From Chloroflexota bacterium (lineage in GTDB: Bacteria; Chloroflexota; Anaerolineae; UBA1429): 36,814 nucleotides of DNA. Position 1 is the stretch's first letter; every line of letters begins with the position of its first letter. Where the stretch lies: contig JAIOAW010000025.1 in NCBI GenBank assembly GCA_019873625.1, positions 1 through 36,814 of the forward strand. The letters run 5' to 3'. This document shows positions 1-8,152 of the stretch, piece after piece. The notes below the pieces were generated by a model. That model had not been told where the DNA came from. It ran no database searches and was given only the letters and a program-made list of their open reading frames with translations. The translations under genes and the position numbers were made by a program.

Positions 1-1249
1 CCGATCTCACCTTTTCGCCGATGCGGAAGGCCACGCTCGGCGTGGTGGGCGCGATGAGGGCATCGCACACCTCCAAGGCGCGGTCAAAATCCTCTTTGAT
101 GAGCGTGCGCACCTTTTGCGCCTTGAGGTAATAGGCGTCATAGTATCCCGCCGAGAGGGCATAGGTGCCCAGCATAATGCGCCGCTTCACCTCAGCGCCG
201 AACCCATATTGGCGCGTCTTGCGGTAGGCATCCCAAATATCCTGCGCCTCGGGGTAGAGGTAGCCATAGCGCACCCCGTCGTAGCGCGCCAAGTTCGCCG
301 AGGCCTCAGCCGGCGCGAGGAGATAATAGGTGGGGAGCGCATACTCGGTATGCGGCATCGAAACCTCGACGAGTTCCGCCCCCAGCGCTTCCCACACGTT
401 GAGCGCCGCGCGGATGGCGCGCTCCACCTCCGGCTGAATCCCTTGGCCAAAGTATTCCTTGGGCACGCCGAGGCGCATCCCTTTGATTTCGCCCGTAAGG
501 GCCGCCGCATAGGGCGGCACAGGGAGGTCCGCCGAGGTGGAATCCTTCGGGTCATAGCCGGCTAGGGCCTCGAGGAGGAGGGCACAATCCACAACGTCTT
601 TGCCGAGGGGGCCGGCCTGGTCCAGCGAGGAGGCAAAGGCCACCAGCCCATAGCGAGAGACGCGCCCATACGTGGGCTTTAGCCCGGCCACGCCGCAAAA
701 GGCTGCCGGCTGGCGGATGCTCCCCCCCGTGTCGGTGCCCACAGCGCCGAGGCACAAATCGGCGGCTACCGCTGCGGCGCTCCCCCCGCTTGAACCGCCC
801 GGCACGCGATCCAGCGCCCAGGGGTTGTGCGTGGGAAAGTAGGCTGAGTTCTCGGTGGAGGAACCCATGGCGAATTCGTCAGTGTTCGTCTTGCCCAGGA
901 TCACGGCCCCGGCGGCGCGCAGTTTGGCCACCAGCGTGGCATCATAGGGCGGCACAAACCCTTGTAAGATGCGCGAGCCACAGGTCGTCTCGATGCCCTT
1001 GGTGCAGAGGACGTCTTTGATGGCTAGCGGGATGCCTAATAGGGGATGATCCTCCCCCTCGGCGCGGCGGCGGTCGGCTTCTTGGGCCGCGCGAAGAGCT
1101 GCCTCGGGGGTGACGCGCAGATAGGCCTTTACCAAGGGGTCAAGGCGTTCGATGCGCTCCAGGACGGCTTGCGTCAGTTCGACGGAAGAGATTTCTCGGC
1201 GGCGCAAGAGGTGCTGCGCCTCGTGGATGGTGAGTTCGTACAATTCCAA
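1..1249 (-). CDS. gatA: Asp-tRNA(Asn)/Glu-tRNA(Gln) amidotransferase subunit A (partial, C-terminus off the window)
   Basis: This is the amidase subunit of GatCAB. It releases ammonia from glutamine and feeds GatB, which converts misacylated Glu-tRNA(Gln) or Asp-tRNA(Asn) in the cytoplasm. The frame stays open from a TTG at 1249 to the window edge, giving 416 of roughly 485 usual residues; about 70 C-terminal residues are missing. The amidase-signature triad is intact: Lys78 in LAIKDV, cis-Ser153 in PGGSSGGS and nucleophile Ser177 in [13 protein letters not shown] chose the TTG because GGAGG lies 7 bases upstream and the product begins directly with the family sequence ([11 protein letters not shown]). 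An alternative TTG lies two codons downstream. It follows gatC by 50 bases and shares its promoter. gatB is not in the window. Confidence 0.95.
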   Translation of the reverse strand, partial: MELYELTIHEAQHLLRRREISSVELTQAVLERIERLDPLVKAYLRVTPEAALRAAQEADRRRAEGEDHPLLGIPLAIKDVLCTKGIETTCGSRILQGFVPPYDATLVAKLRAAGAVILGKTNTDEFAMGSSTENSAYFPTHNPWALDRVPGGSSGGSAAAVAADLCLGAVGTDTGGSIRQPAAFCGVAGLKPTYGRVSRYGLVAFASSLDQAGPLGKDVVDCALLLEALAGYDPKDSTSADLPVPPYAAALTGEIKGMRLGVPKEYFGQGIQPEVERAIRAALNVWEALGAELVEVSMPHTEYALPTYYLLAPAEASANLARYDGVRYGYLYPEAQDIWDAYRKTRQYGFGAEVKRRIMLGTYALSAGYYDAYYLKAQKVRTLIKEDFDRALEVCDALIAPTTPSVAFRIGEKVRS

Positions 1250-1299
1250 GGAGGGGCCTCCAAGGTTGGGTTGGTTTATCCGAGCGGGTTTACGCCGCG

Positions 1300-1590
1300 C
1301 TATTCCTCCAGAATGGGCTTCACCCGAAAGAAATCGTCTTGGCGTTGGGGCGCGTTAGCCAGCACCTCTTCAACGGGCAAGGAGGGCTGCACCACGTCAT
1401 CCCTCGTGACGTTGCGCTGGATGATGGCCTGCGCCATAGGCGAGATGGCCTCCGTATCGAGCGCGTTCAGCCGCTCCGCGTAGGCTAAAATCTCCGAGAG
1501 TTGTTCGGTAAACCGCTCCACCTCTTGCTCGCTCAAGCCGAGTTTAGCGAGTTCCGCGATGTGAAGCACCTGCTCACGGCTCAAAGGCAT
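1300..1590 (-). CDS. gatC: Asp-tRNA(Asn)/Glu-tRNA(Gln) amidotransferase subunit C
   Basis: This is a 96-residue small subunit that wraps around GatA and stabilises the GatA-GatB contact in the cytoplasmic amidotransferase. The N-terminal half ([20 protein letters not shown]) and the C-terminal stretch ending in [10 protein letters not shown] are typical of GatC. The frame is open further upstream, but the ATG at 1590 has AGGAGG ten bases before it and the protein then starts where GatC proteins usually start. It is the first gene of a gatCA unit, about 60 bases downstream of a near-consensus promoter. Length and motifs are normal for the family. Confidence 0.95.
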   Translation of the reverse strand: MPLSREQVLHIAELAKLGLSEQEVERFTEQLSEILAYAERLNALDTEAISPMAQAIIQRNVTRDDVVQPSLPVEEVLANAPQRQDDFFRVKPILEE

Positions 1591-1656
1591 CGGCCGTATT
1601 CCTCCTGCTGGGTGGGGCCTTGCCCTGCCCAGCCCTATGGGGATGTGTACATCGCC

Positions 1657-1685
1657 ATTATAGCCGTATTGGGGCGGCCTGTCTA
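1657..1685 (-). promoter_or_regulatory. Sigma-70-type promoter of gatCA
   Basis: On the minus strand TAGACA (1685-1680) is followed after 17 bases by TATAAT (1662-1657), eleven of twelve matches to consensus. Transcription would start near 1650, leaving a leader of about 60 bases before gatC. Confidence 0.75.
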
Positions 1686-1737
1686 TAAGCGCCCTGCGAG
1701 CGCACAAACGCGCAGCCTATCCCCAGCACATGCGGAC

Positions 1738-1767
1738 TTGCGGCCCGCCGCGCCTTGCGGCTACAAT
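1738..1767 (+). promoter_or_regulatory. Promoter of the exported nuclease-like gene
   Basis: TTGCGG (1738-1743) and TACAAT (1762-1767) are 18 bases apart. The predicted start of transcription near 1774 lies only about 8 bases before the ATG at 1782, so the message would be almost leaderless. This promoter overlaps an upstream in-frame TTG at 1755, which argues against that TTG as the start codon. Confidence 0.55.
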
Positions 1768-1781
1768 CCTTCGAAGAGGCG

Positions 1782-3731
1782 ATGATGCACCATTCCGATT
1801 TATGGAAACGATTGGGCCAGCCGTTGGCCCTCTGCGCGGCGCTCCTGTGGGGCCTTGCAGAGGCCTGTGTGCCCTTTGGCATCCGCTCGTGGGCCTTGCC
1901 CAGCCCCACGCCGCGTGCGGCCACCTATGCAGCGCGAGGCAAGGGCACTTCCGCCGTTTGGCCGCAGGCGCTCCATCTGCCCATTTATGCCATCCAAGGG
2001 GCCTCGCACCGCTCGCCCTATGTGGAGAGCCTGGTCGTTACCGAGGGCATCGTGACGGCGCGCTCGGCCCAGGGGTTCTGGATGGAATCCCCTACCCCCG
2101 ATGGCGATGAGGCGACTTCGGAAGGGTTGTACGTCTACACGGCGAGCGCCCCTGACGTAGCGGTGGGAGATCGCGTCGTGGTGACGGGCACCGTGGCGGA
2201 GTACTATCCCGCCGGATATGCCTCGGGGAACCTCTCCACCACCGAGATGATCAACCCCACGCTGCACGTCGTCTCTTCCGGGCACCCTCTGCCGGTGACC
2301 CTCGTGGGGCTGGGCGGGCGCCTACCGCCGGGCGAGATCATCGAGGATGACGCCACCGGAGACGTGGAGACGAGCGGGGTTTTTGACCCGGCCTCGGACG
2401 GCCTCGACTTCTACGAGAGCCTGGAAGGGATGCACCTGCGGGTGGAGAATGCCCTCGTCGTCGGCCCCAAGGACGCCTCCGGCGAGATCGCCATCGTGGG
2501 AGATGGCGGCGCCCACGCCGGCCTGCGCACGGCGCGCGGGGGGTTGCTCCTCCGCGCCCAGGATGCGAACCCCGAGCGCATCCTGCTGGATAACGCGCTG
2601 ACGCCCCTCCCCGCCGCCCAGGTGGGCGATCGGTTCGCTTTCGTCGTCGGCGTGCTGGATTACCGCTACGGCAATTTCAAACTGCTCGTAACCGAGATCG
2701 CGCCGCACGAGCAGGGCGTTCTCCCTCAAGAGGTAGCCCCGCCGCGCGATGAGAGTTGGCTGCGCGCAGCGACGCTCAATGTGCAGAACCTGGCCCCGAA
2801 CAGCCCGCGTTTGGCCGCCTTGGGCGAGGAAATCGCACACAACTTGGGGGCGCCCGATATCCTCGGCCTGCAAGAGGTGCAGGATAACTCCGGCCCCAGC
2901 GATGACGGCGTGACGGCGGCCGACACCACCTGGGAAGCGCTCATAAGCGCCATTGCAGCGGCGGGCGGGCCGACCTACGCCTGGCGAGATATCGCCCCTC
3001 TCGATAATCAAGATGGCGGCGCACCGGGCAGCAACATCCGCGTGGGGTTCCTCTTCCGGCCAGATCGCGTCACGTTCGTGGATCGGCCAGGCGGCGATGC
3101 GGTAACGCCTGTTACGGCCACGTTGGGGGCCGATGGCCCGCAACTCTCCCTTAGCCCTGGGCGCATCGCCCCTTTGGACCCCGCCTTTGTGGATAGCCGC
3201 AAACCCCTCGTGGGCGAATTTCTTTTTAAGGGGCAAAAGGTCTTTGCCATCGTGAACCACTGGAAATCCAAAACGGAAGATGGCCCCCTCTTTGGGCGCC
3301 TTCAGCCGCCCCTTTCGGCGACCGAGCCACAAAGGCTGGCCCAGGCTCAAGCCGTGAGCGCCTTTGTGCGGCATCTCCTCGCGCTGGACCCCCAAGCGCG
3401 CGTCCTCCTTTTGGGAGATTTGAACGATTTCCCCTTTTCGGCATCGCTTCAGGCTCTCAAGAGCGCCGGCTTGAGGAACCTGGTCGAGGCGCTCCCCCTC
3501 GCCGAACAGTACACCTATGTGTATGATGGGAATGCCGAGGCGTTGGATCATCTCTTTGTCACGCCGGCCTTGTATGCGCGGTCTTGGGGGGTGGATATCG
3601 TCCACCTCAACGCCGAGTATCCCGCCTCCAGCCGGCCTACGGATCACGACGCGGTGGTGGCCGATTTCGGGTTTGCGGTACGTTGGTACCATTTGCCCTT
3701 TCTAATGGCCCTTTCGTCGCAAATACCCTAA
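1782..3731 (+). CDS. Exported endonuclease/exonuclease/phosphatase-family protein (ExeM/NucH-like)
   Basis: This 649-residue protein has an N-terminal hydrophobic segment (about residues 11-28), then a Pro/Ala-rich spacer, an OB-like beta region (about 80-320) and a C-terminal endonuclease/exonuclease/phosphatase (EEP) domain. The EEP landmarks are present: LNVQNL, LGLQEVQDN with the metal-binding Glu, IVNHWKSK, LLLGDLNDFP, LDHLFVTP and a terminal TDHDAVVADF. The order matches secreted nucleases of the ExeM/NucH type, which cut extracellular DNA for nutrition or biofilm turnover. Other EEP enzymes are phosphodiesterases or lipid phosphatases, so the substrate is inferred. The start at 1782 was chosen because the promoter covers the upstream TTG; ATG 1785 is also possible. 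The next gene follows after 18 bases, probably in the same transcript. Confidence 0.82.
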   Translation: MMHHSDLWKRLGQPLALCAALLWGLAEACVPFGIRSWALPSPTPRAATYAARGKGTSAVWPQALHLPIYAIQGASHRSPYVESLVVTEGIVTARSAQGFWMESPTPDGDEATSEGLYVYTASAPDVAVGDRVVVTGTVAEYYPAGYASGNLSTTEMINPTLHVVSSGHPLPVTLVGLGGRLPPGEIIEDDATGDVETSGVFDPASDGLDFYESLEGMHLRVENALVVGPKDASGEIAIVGDGGAHAGLRTARGGLLLRAQDANPERILLDNALTPLPAAQVGDRFAFVVGVLDYRYGNFKLLVTEIAPHEQGVLPQEVAPPRDESWLRAATLNVQNLAPNSPRLAALGEEIAHNLGAPDILGLQEVQDNSGPSDDGVTAADTTWEALISAIAAAGGPTYAWRDIAPLDNQDGGAPGSNIRVGFLFRPDRVTFVDRPGGDAVTPVTATLGADGPQLSLSPGRIAPLDPAFVDSRKPLVGEFLFKGQKVFAIVNHWKSKTEDGPLFGRLQPPLSATEPQRLAQAQAVSAFVRHLLALDPQARVLLLGDLNDFPFSASLQALKSAGLRNLVEALPLAEQYTYVYDGNAEALDHLFVTPALYARSWGVDIVHLNAEYPASSRPTDHDAVVADFGFAVRWYHLPFLMALSSQIP

Positions 3732-3749
3732 AAAAAGAGGAGGTTGAAA

Positions 3750-5363
3750 ATGGCTCTACGCGTTTGGTTAGCCCCTTCGTGGGCGCGGCAATATCCCGAT
3801 ACGCCCGCCCCGCCCGCCGAAAGGCCGCTGATGCTGCACACGGCCCGCAACGAGCGCTCCAGCGCCCAACTCGCTGTGCGCCTGGAGGAGGATAGGCCCC
3901 AACCGGTTCAGGTCCGTGCCCAGGGGCCGGAGGGCTGGCAGGTGCGCGTGCGGCGCGTGGGCTATGTGCCCGTGCGCCACCACAACTGGCCCGTGAGCGC
4001 CGACCCTTTGGAGACGGAACGCCCGGGCCATTTGCCTGGCTATGTGCCCGACCCCCTGTTTGAGGAGGATGCCCTCATCCTCTTCCCCGGCGAGACGCAT
4101 GCCTTCTGGCTCACGCTCCAGCCGCCGGAAGGCGCTGCGCCGGGCGACTACACCATCGCCCTCACCGTGGAGATGGCCGGCGAGACGGCCGCGCGGCGCG
4201 AATTGGCCATCCGCCTGTACGATGTGGCCCTCGAGCGGCGACGAGACTTTCATTTTACGCACTGGTTCTATGTGGATGCCTTGATAGACTGGTACCGCAC
4301 CGACCTCTTTGACGCACGTTTTTGGGAGATTCTCCCGCGTTACTTGCGCGACCTGGCCGAACACGGGGCCGATACGGTCTATGTGCCCGTCTTTACGCCG
4401 CCGCTCGATGGGGTGAAGCGGCCCAGCCAACTCCTCAAGGTGGCGCGCCGAGGCGCGGGGGAATACGCCTTTGATTGGAGCGATGTGCGCCGCTACGTGC
4501 GCCTAGCCCAGGAGTGCGGCCTCACCCATTTCGAGTGGTGCCACCTCTTTACCCAGTGGGGCGCCCGTTATGCCCTGCGCGTGTATGAGGGCCAAGGCCG
4601 AGAGGAGGTGCTCCTTTGGCCGCCGGAGACGCCGGCCACCTCCGAAACGTACCGCGCCTTCCTGGCCCAATTCCTCCCGGCCCTCAAGCGGTTCATCGAG
4701 GAAGAGGGCATCGCCGATCGCTCCTTCTTCCACCTCTCCGATGAGCCTCACGGCGAGGCCCAACGGGCCACTTACGGCGCGGCGCGGGCGCTCTTGCGCG
4801 AACTGGCCCCCTGGATGCGCGTGATGGATGCCCTGACCGAAATCGCCTTTGCCCGCGAAGGGCTGACAGATGTGCCCATCCCTTCCATCTCAGTGGCGCC
4901 CCAGTTCGCCCAAGAGGGCATCCCTTGTTGGTGTTACTATTGCTGTGAGCCGCGCGGCCCCTATCTCAACTGGCTGTTGGATACCCCTCTGCCCAAGGTG
5001 GCGATGCACGGGTTCCTCTTTTATCGTTGGCCCTTCCAGGGGTTTCTCCATTGGGGATATAATTATTGGTACAAACGGGCCACGCGCCAACTGTTGGACC
5101 CCTTCTGCGAGCAGGATGGCTTGGCCTGGCATGAGGGGTGGGCCTATGGGGATACGTTCCGCGTCTACCCGGGGCCGGAAGGGCCAGTGGATTCTATCCG
5201 TTGGGAAGTGTTCGCCGAGGCGATGCAGGATTACACCCTTCTGCAAACCCTGAGCATCGCCCGGGAGGATGCGCTCTTGGCGCCCATCGTGAGTTTTGCC
5301 GAGTTCCCCAAAGAGGCTTCGTGGCGCGAGGAGGCACGCAAGAAACTCCTGATGCGCCGCTGA
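3750..5363 (+). CDS. DUF4091 / GH123-like glycoside hydrolase-family protein
   Basis: This is a 537-residue protein with an N-terminal beta-sandwich (about 1-160) and a TIM-barrel-like C-terminal part (about 170-480), the arrangement of DUF4091 proteins related to GH123. The family's paired acidic residues appear as HLSDEPHGE (Asp331-Glu332); in GH123 hexosaminidases such a pair supports substrate-assisted cleavage of N-acetylated sugars. Aromatic-rich segments near the end (FLHWGYNYW, AWHEGWAYGD) fit a sugar pocket. I see no signal peptide, so it probably acts inside the cell. AGGAGG at 3738-3743 places the start at ATG 3750 rather than TTG 3744. It sits 18 bases after the nuclease-like gene. 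The substrate is unknown. Confidence 0.75.
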   Translation: MALRVWLAPSWARQYPDTPAPPAERPLMLHTARNERSSAQLAVRLEEDRPQPVQVRAQGPEGWQVRVRRVGYVPVRHHNWPVSADPLETERPGHLPGYVPDPLFEEDALILFPGETHAFWLTLQPPEGAAPGDYTIALTVEMAGETAARRELAIRLYDVALERRRDFHFTHWFYVDALIDWYRTDLFDARFWEILPRYLRDLAEHGADTVYVPVFTPPLDGVKRPSQLLKVARRGAGEYAFDWSDVRRYVRLAQECGLTHFEWCHLFTQWGARYALRVYEGQGREEVLLWPPETPATSETYRAFLAQFLPALKRFIEEEGIADRSFFHLSDEPHGEAQRATYGAARALLRELAPWMRVMDALTEIAFAREGLTDVPIPSISVAPQFAQEGIPCWCYYCCEPRGPYLNWLLDTPLPKVAMHGFLFYRWPFQGFLHWGYNYWYKRATRQLLDPFCEQDGLAWHEGWAYGDTFRVYPGPEGPVDSIRWEVFAEAMQDYTLLQTLSIAREDALLAPIVSFAEFPKEASWREEARKKLLMRR

Positions 5364-5394
5364 AATAGGGCGTGCTGAAAGAGGTTTCGGCAAG

Positions 5395-5431
5395 ATCTGG
5401 GGTGCGGAAAGAACGCTTCCGCCCCCCAGAT
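5395..5431 (+). terminator. Strong hairpin between the DUF4091 gene and csoR
   Basis: ATCTGGGG (5395-5402) pairs with CCCCAGAT (5424-5431), and after one T-C mismatch GCGGAA (5404-5409) pairs with TTCCGC (5417-5422) around a 7-base loop. No T-tract follows, so it is not a textbook intrinsic terminator. It may work with Rho or protect the 3' end of the upstream message. Confidence 0.5.
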
Positions 5432-5441
5432 GCAGGATGGC

Positions 5442-5470
5442 TTGACGCCTTCCGCGCCCTCGCCTATACT
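5442..5470 (+). promoter_or_regulatory. Promoter of csoR
   Basis: TTGACG (5442-5447), 17 bases, TATACT (5465-5470). Transcription would begin near 5477, about 30 bases before the GTG start. It is one of the best promoter matches in the window. Confidence 0.75.
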
Positions 5471-5485
5471 AGGGGGGCCTTCTAG
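5469..5485 (+). promoter_or_regulatory. Candidate CsoR operator
   Basis: CTAGGGGGGCCTTCTAG is an imperfect inverted repeat with a G-tract core. It overlaps the end of the -10 box and the likely transcription start. CsoR repressors bind pseudo-palindromes with G/C tracts and normally control their own gene. The symmetry is only partial. Confidence 0.35.
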
Positions 5486-5507
5486 GAAATGGGCGAGGGA
5501 ATGGGCC

Positions 5508-5834
5508 GTGTCAGAGAGCGACCAAAAAGTGAAAGAGGAGATCCTGACGCGGCTGCGCCGCGTCGAGGGGCAAATTCGGGGCATCCAGCGTATGGTAGAG
5601 GAAGATCGCGCCTGCGAGGCCATCGCTACCCAGTTGATGGCCGCCCGCGCCGCGTTGGATAAGGCCAGCCTGCACATTATGAGCCATCACATCGAGCGTT
5701 GTTTGATGGCCCCCGAAGGCCGGGTTGATAAGGCGCAGATCGAGCGCGTCATCGCCTTCTTTATGCGTTTCGTGGGTGAATCGGCCGAGTTGCCGCCGGA
5801 GGATGCGGCGGGGCAAATGCCCCCCGAAGATTAG
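5508..5834 (+). CDS. csoR: CsoR-family copper-sensing transcriptional repressor
   Basis: This is a 108-residue all-helical DUF156 repressor that leaves DNA when it binds a metal or thiol-reactive ligand. The Cu(I) ligand set Cys-His-Cys of CsoR is present: Cys36 (RACEAIA), His61 and Cys65 (SHHIERC, spacing H-x3-C). This separates it from formaldehyde-type FrmR and nickel-type RcnR members. The helix-1 signature (LRRVEGQIRGIQRM) is typical. The GTG at 5508 was chosen because it lies about 30 bases after the promoter and GAGG lies 9 bases upstream; the frame extends further upstream, but that stretch contains the promoter. No copper ATPase or chaperone gene is adjacent, and nusA downstream has its own promoter, so its targets are elsewhere or only itself. 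Confidence 0.9.
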   Translation: MSESDQKVKEEILTRLRRVEGQIRGIQRMVEEDRACEAIATQLMAARAALDKASLHIMSHHIERCLMAPEGRVDKAQIERVIAFFMRFVGESAELPPEDAAGQMPPED

Positions 5835-5864
5835 GGGCGCGTCTGCGCTCAAGTAGACGTAAAT

Positions 5865-5893
5865 TTGCATCTTTGCCCTGCGCATGATATACT
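5865..5893 (+). promoter_or_regulatory. Promoter of the nusA-infB operon
   Basis: TTGCAT (5865-5870), 17 bases, TATACT (5888-5893). The predicted start near 5900 gives a nusA leader of roughly 85 bases that contains a terminator-like hairpin. Confidence 0.65.
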
Positions 5894-5910
5894 GATTGCA
5901 GATTGACGAG

Positions 5911-5945
5911 GGAAAGTGGGCGTCCGATCTCCCACTTTTCTTCTT
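5911..5945 (+). terminator. nusA: Terminator-like hairpin in the nusA leader (possible attenuator)
   Basis: AAAGTGGG (5913-5920) pairs perfectly with CCCACTTT (5931-5938) around a 10-base loop, and two more pairs can form outside it. The 3' arm runs into TTTTCTTCTT (5936-5945). This lies between the promoter and the nusA start, so full termination would silence the operon; partial, regulated termination is the sensible reading. NusA-dependent termination in the nusA leader is known from Bacillus subtilis; autoregulation here is inference. Confidence 0.5.
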
Positions 5946-5983
5946 GTAGCAGCCCTTGCTGCTATGGGGAGGTTCAGGAGCGC

Positions 5984-7585
5984 ATGAAAAGCGAGTTTGA
6001 GATTGCGATCACCCAGTTGAGCGCCGATCGCAACCTAGCGCCCGAAGTGATCATCGAGGCGATTGAGACGGCGTTGGTCTCCGCCTACAAGCGCAACTTT
6101 GGCTCCAACCAGAATGTCGAGGTGGTCATCAACCCACGGACGGGGCAGGCGCAGGTGTTCGTGCGCAAAACGGTGGTCGAGCGCGTTGAGGATGAACAAA
6201 CGGAAATCTCCCTGGCCGAGGCGCGTCTGTATAACCCGAACGCCAAATTGGGCGATACGGTCTCCATCGAGGTCAAGCCGCGCAATTTCGGGCGCATCGC
6301 CGCGCAGACGGCCAAGCAAGTCATCACCCAACGCATTCGCGAGGCCGAACGCGATTCGGTATATCAAGAGTATTTCGAGCGCGTGGGCGAGATCGTCAAT
6401 GCCACGGTGCGCAATATAGATGGCCGCACGCAGAACGTCATCTTGACGTTGGGCAAGGCCGAAGCCGTCTTGCCCAGGAGCGAGCAGATTCCCGGCGAGC
6501 ACTATCGCGTGGGCCAGAGGCTGCGCGTCTATCTCCTTTCGGTGGAGCGCACGCCCAAGGGGCCGCAGATTACCGTCTCTCGCGCCCACCGAGACCTGCT
6601 GCGCCGCTTATTGGAACTCGAGGTGCCCGAAATTTATAACGGCATCGTAGAGGTCAAGTCCATCGCGCGAGAGCCGGGCTTCCGGTCCAAGGTGGCCGTG
6701 GCCGCCCTCCAGCCGGGCGTGGACCCCGTCGGCTCCTGCGTGGGGATGCGCGGTGTGCGCATTCAGAACATCGTGAACGAACTGAGCGGCGAAAAGATTG
6801 ACGTGGTGGCCTGGTCGTCGGACGAGCGCACCTTCATCGCCAATGCCCTCAGCCCCGCCAAGGTAGTGGCCGTCTATTTGAACCCCGTGGATAAGGCGGC
6901 CAAAGTCATCGTGCCCGATCATGCGCTGTCTCTCGCCATCGGCAAAGAGGGGCAGAACGCCCGCCTGGCGGCCAAATTGACCGGCTGGCGCATTGATATC
7001 AAGAGCGAGAGTGAGGCCGCCGCCGAGGCCGATCAACTCAAGGCCGAGATGGAAGAGGCCATGCGGCGGGCGCGCGAATTGGAAGAGGCGCGGCGCGCTG
7101 CCGCTGAGCTCTTGGCGCAGGCCCAGGCCTCTTTGGAAGAGGAAGAGGATCTCGAGCAAGAAGAGCCGCTTGTTGAGGAAGAAGCGCCTGTCGCCGTCGA
7201 GGAGCCAGAGGCCCCGGCCGAGGTGCCCTTATCCCTTGAAGTGGAGGCTGGGGAGGCCGCTCCCGCCGCCGAGGCGGCCGAGGTCGCCCCGGTGAAAGAG
7301 GCGGAGCCTGCCCCTGCCTTTGATTTGGATACGATACCCACTCCTGTGATATCACGCCAAGTCGAGGATCAGGAACAAGTGGAAGACGTGTTCGAAGAAG
7401 AGTTCGCTGAGGAAGAGGACGAGTTCGAGGAAGAAGAGGATGAGGAGGGTCGGCCTGCGCGCGGCCGCAAGGGCAAGCGCCGCGGGCGTTACCTCGAATA
7501 TGATGAGCGTGCCGGCCGCCTCGTGGCCCGCAAACAGCGCAAGCGCGGCCGCCGCCAAGATTGGGACCTTTGGGAAGAAGACTAA
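5984..7585 (+). CDS. nusA: Transcription termination/antitermination factor NusA
   Basis: NusA binds RNA polymerase and nascent RNA and controls pausing, termination and antitermination. The 533-residue product has the N-terminal polymerase-binding domain (about 1-130), an S1 domain (about 135-200), KH1 (about 230-285, with [12 protein letters not shown]) and KH2 (about 300-345, with [13 protein letters not shown]). After residue 345 comes an unusual tail of about 185 residues: a long Glu/Ala/Pro-rich acidic stretch followed by a strongly basic Arg/Lys-rich end that closes with DLWEED. ATG 5984 was chosen because the domain starts there (MKSEFEIAI) and AGGAG/GGGGAGG lie upstream; the frame is open for 27 more codons. 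It heads the operon, with ylxR 22 bases downstream. The usual upstream partner rimP is absent. Confidence 0.96.
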   Translation: MKSEFEIAITQLSADRNLAPEVIIEAIETALVSAYKRNFGSNQNVEVVINPRTGQAQVFVRKTVVERVEDEQTEISLAEARLYNPNAKLGDTVSIEVKPRNFGRIAAQTAKQVITQRIREAERDSVYQEYFERVGEIVNATVRNIDGRTQNVILTLGKAEAVLPRSEQIPGEHYRVGQRLRVYLLSVERTPKGPQITVSRAHRDLLRRLLELEVPEIYNGIVEVKSIAREPGFRSKVAVAALQPGVDPVGSCVGMRGVRIQNIVNELSGEKIDVVAWSSDERTFIANALSPAKVVAVYLNPVDKAAKVIVPDHALSLAIGKEGQNARLAAKLTGWRIDIKSESEAAAEADQLKAEMEEAMRRARELEEARRAAAELLAQAQASLEEEEDLEQEEPLVEEEAPVAVEEPEAPAEVPLSLEVEAGEAAPAAEAAEVAPVKEAEPAPAFDLDTIPTPVISRQVEDQEQVEDVFEEEFAEEEDEFEEEEDEEGRPARGRKGKRRGRYLEYDERAGRLVARKQRKRGRRQDWDLWEED

Positions 7586-7607
7586 GCCGTAGCACGCACA
7601 AAAGGCA

Positions 7608-7940
7608 ATGACACAGCGCCATATCAAACGGCAGCCGCAGCGCACCTGCATCGCCTGTGGGCGGACGGATGCCAAACGACAATTGATGCGTTTGGTGCGC
7701 CGGCCCAATGGCGAGGTCGTGGTGGACCCCACGGGCAAACTGGCCGGGCGCGGCGCGTACCTTTGTAAAACGAGGGCCTGCTGGGAGCGCGCCCTTCAGC
7801 AAAAACGCATCGGGCGCGCCCTCAAGGTGGAACTGACGGCCGAGCAGCAGGCCCAATTGGCCGAGTTCGCCAAAACCTTGCCGGAGGAAGAGGCAGCCGA
7901 GGCGGCACCCGAAGATGGCACGCCAACTGCATTGCGATGA
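7608..7940 (+). CDS. rnpM: YlxR/RnpM family RNA-binding protein
   Basis: This is a 110-residue DUF448 protein. The YlxR landmarks are RTCIACGRTDAKRQLMRLVR near the N-terminus and GRGAYLC in the middle. In B. subtilis this family (RnpM) binds the RNase P RNA and modulates its activity. The last 25 residues are an acidic, low-complexity tail outside the usual domain. The gene lies between nusA and infB, the standard position of ylxR in many bacteria. The SD (AAAGG just before the ATG) is poor, suggesting translation coupled to nusA. Confidence 0.9.
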   Translation: MTQRHIKRQPQRTCIACGRTDAKRQLMRLVRRPNGEVVVDPTGKLAGRGAYLCKTRACWERALQQKRIGRALKVELTAEQQAQLAEFAKTLPEEEAAEAAPEDGTPTALR

Positions 7941-8152
7941 TAAACTGTATAGATCCAGTGGGCCGCTGGGCCAAGGGAGAGGCATAATGTAACCGCCGGT
8001 CGAGCGCGTTCGCCCAAACTCCCCCGGTTCGTTCCCCTCTCCCTTCCCCCACGGCCTACCCAAGGTTTTTTATAGCACAGCGCCCGGCTTTTTGTGTGCT
8101 TGTGCATCGCCAAGCCGACGGGCCAGGGCGCTGGCAAGAAAGGGGGATCCCT
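7941..8152 (+). other. Non-coding leader between ylxR and infB (212 bases)
   Basis: There is no convincing ORF, tRNA or known riboswitch here. It contains a pyrimidine-rich stretch (about 8018-8050), a T6 run at 8066-8071 and a weak stem (AGCACA with TGTGCT, about 8073-8100). Weak -10-like boxes (TATAGA 7948-7953, CATAAT 7983-7988) have no matching -35. The gap is long for this tight operon, so a leader that controls IF-2 synthesis is possible but unproven. Confidence 0.4.

Noticed and set aside
2322-3692. Long open frame on the minus strand inside the nuclease-like gene
   Set aside because: It is an antisense shadow in GC-rich DNA with His/Arg/Gly-rich composition and no domain; the plus-strand EEP motifs are decisive.
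7941-8152. Promoter or riboswitch upstream of infB
   Set aside because: The -10-like boxes have no matching -35 and I could not fold a known riboswitch; left as a non-coding leader only.
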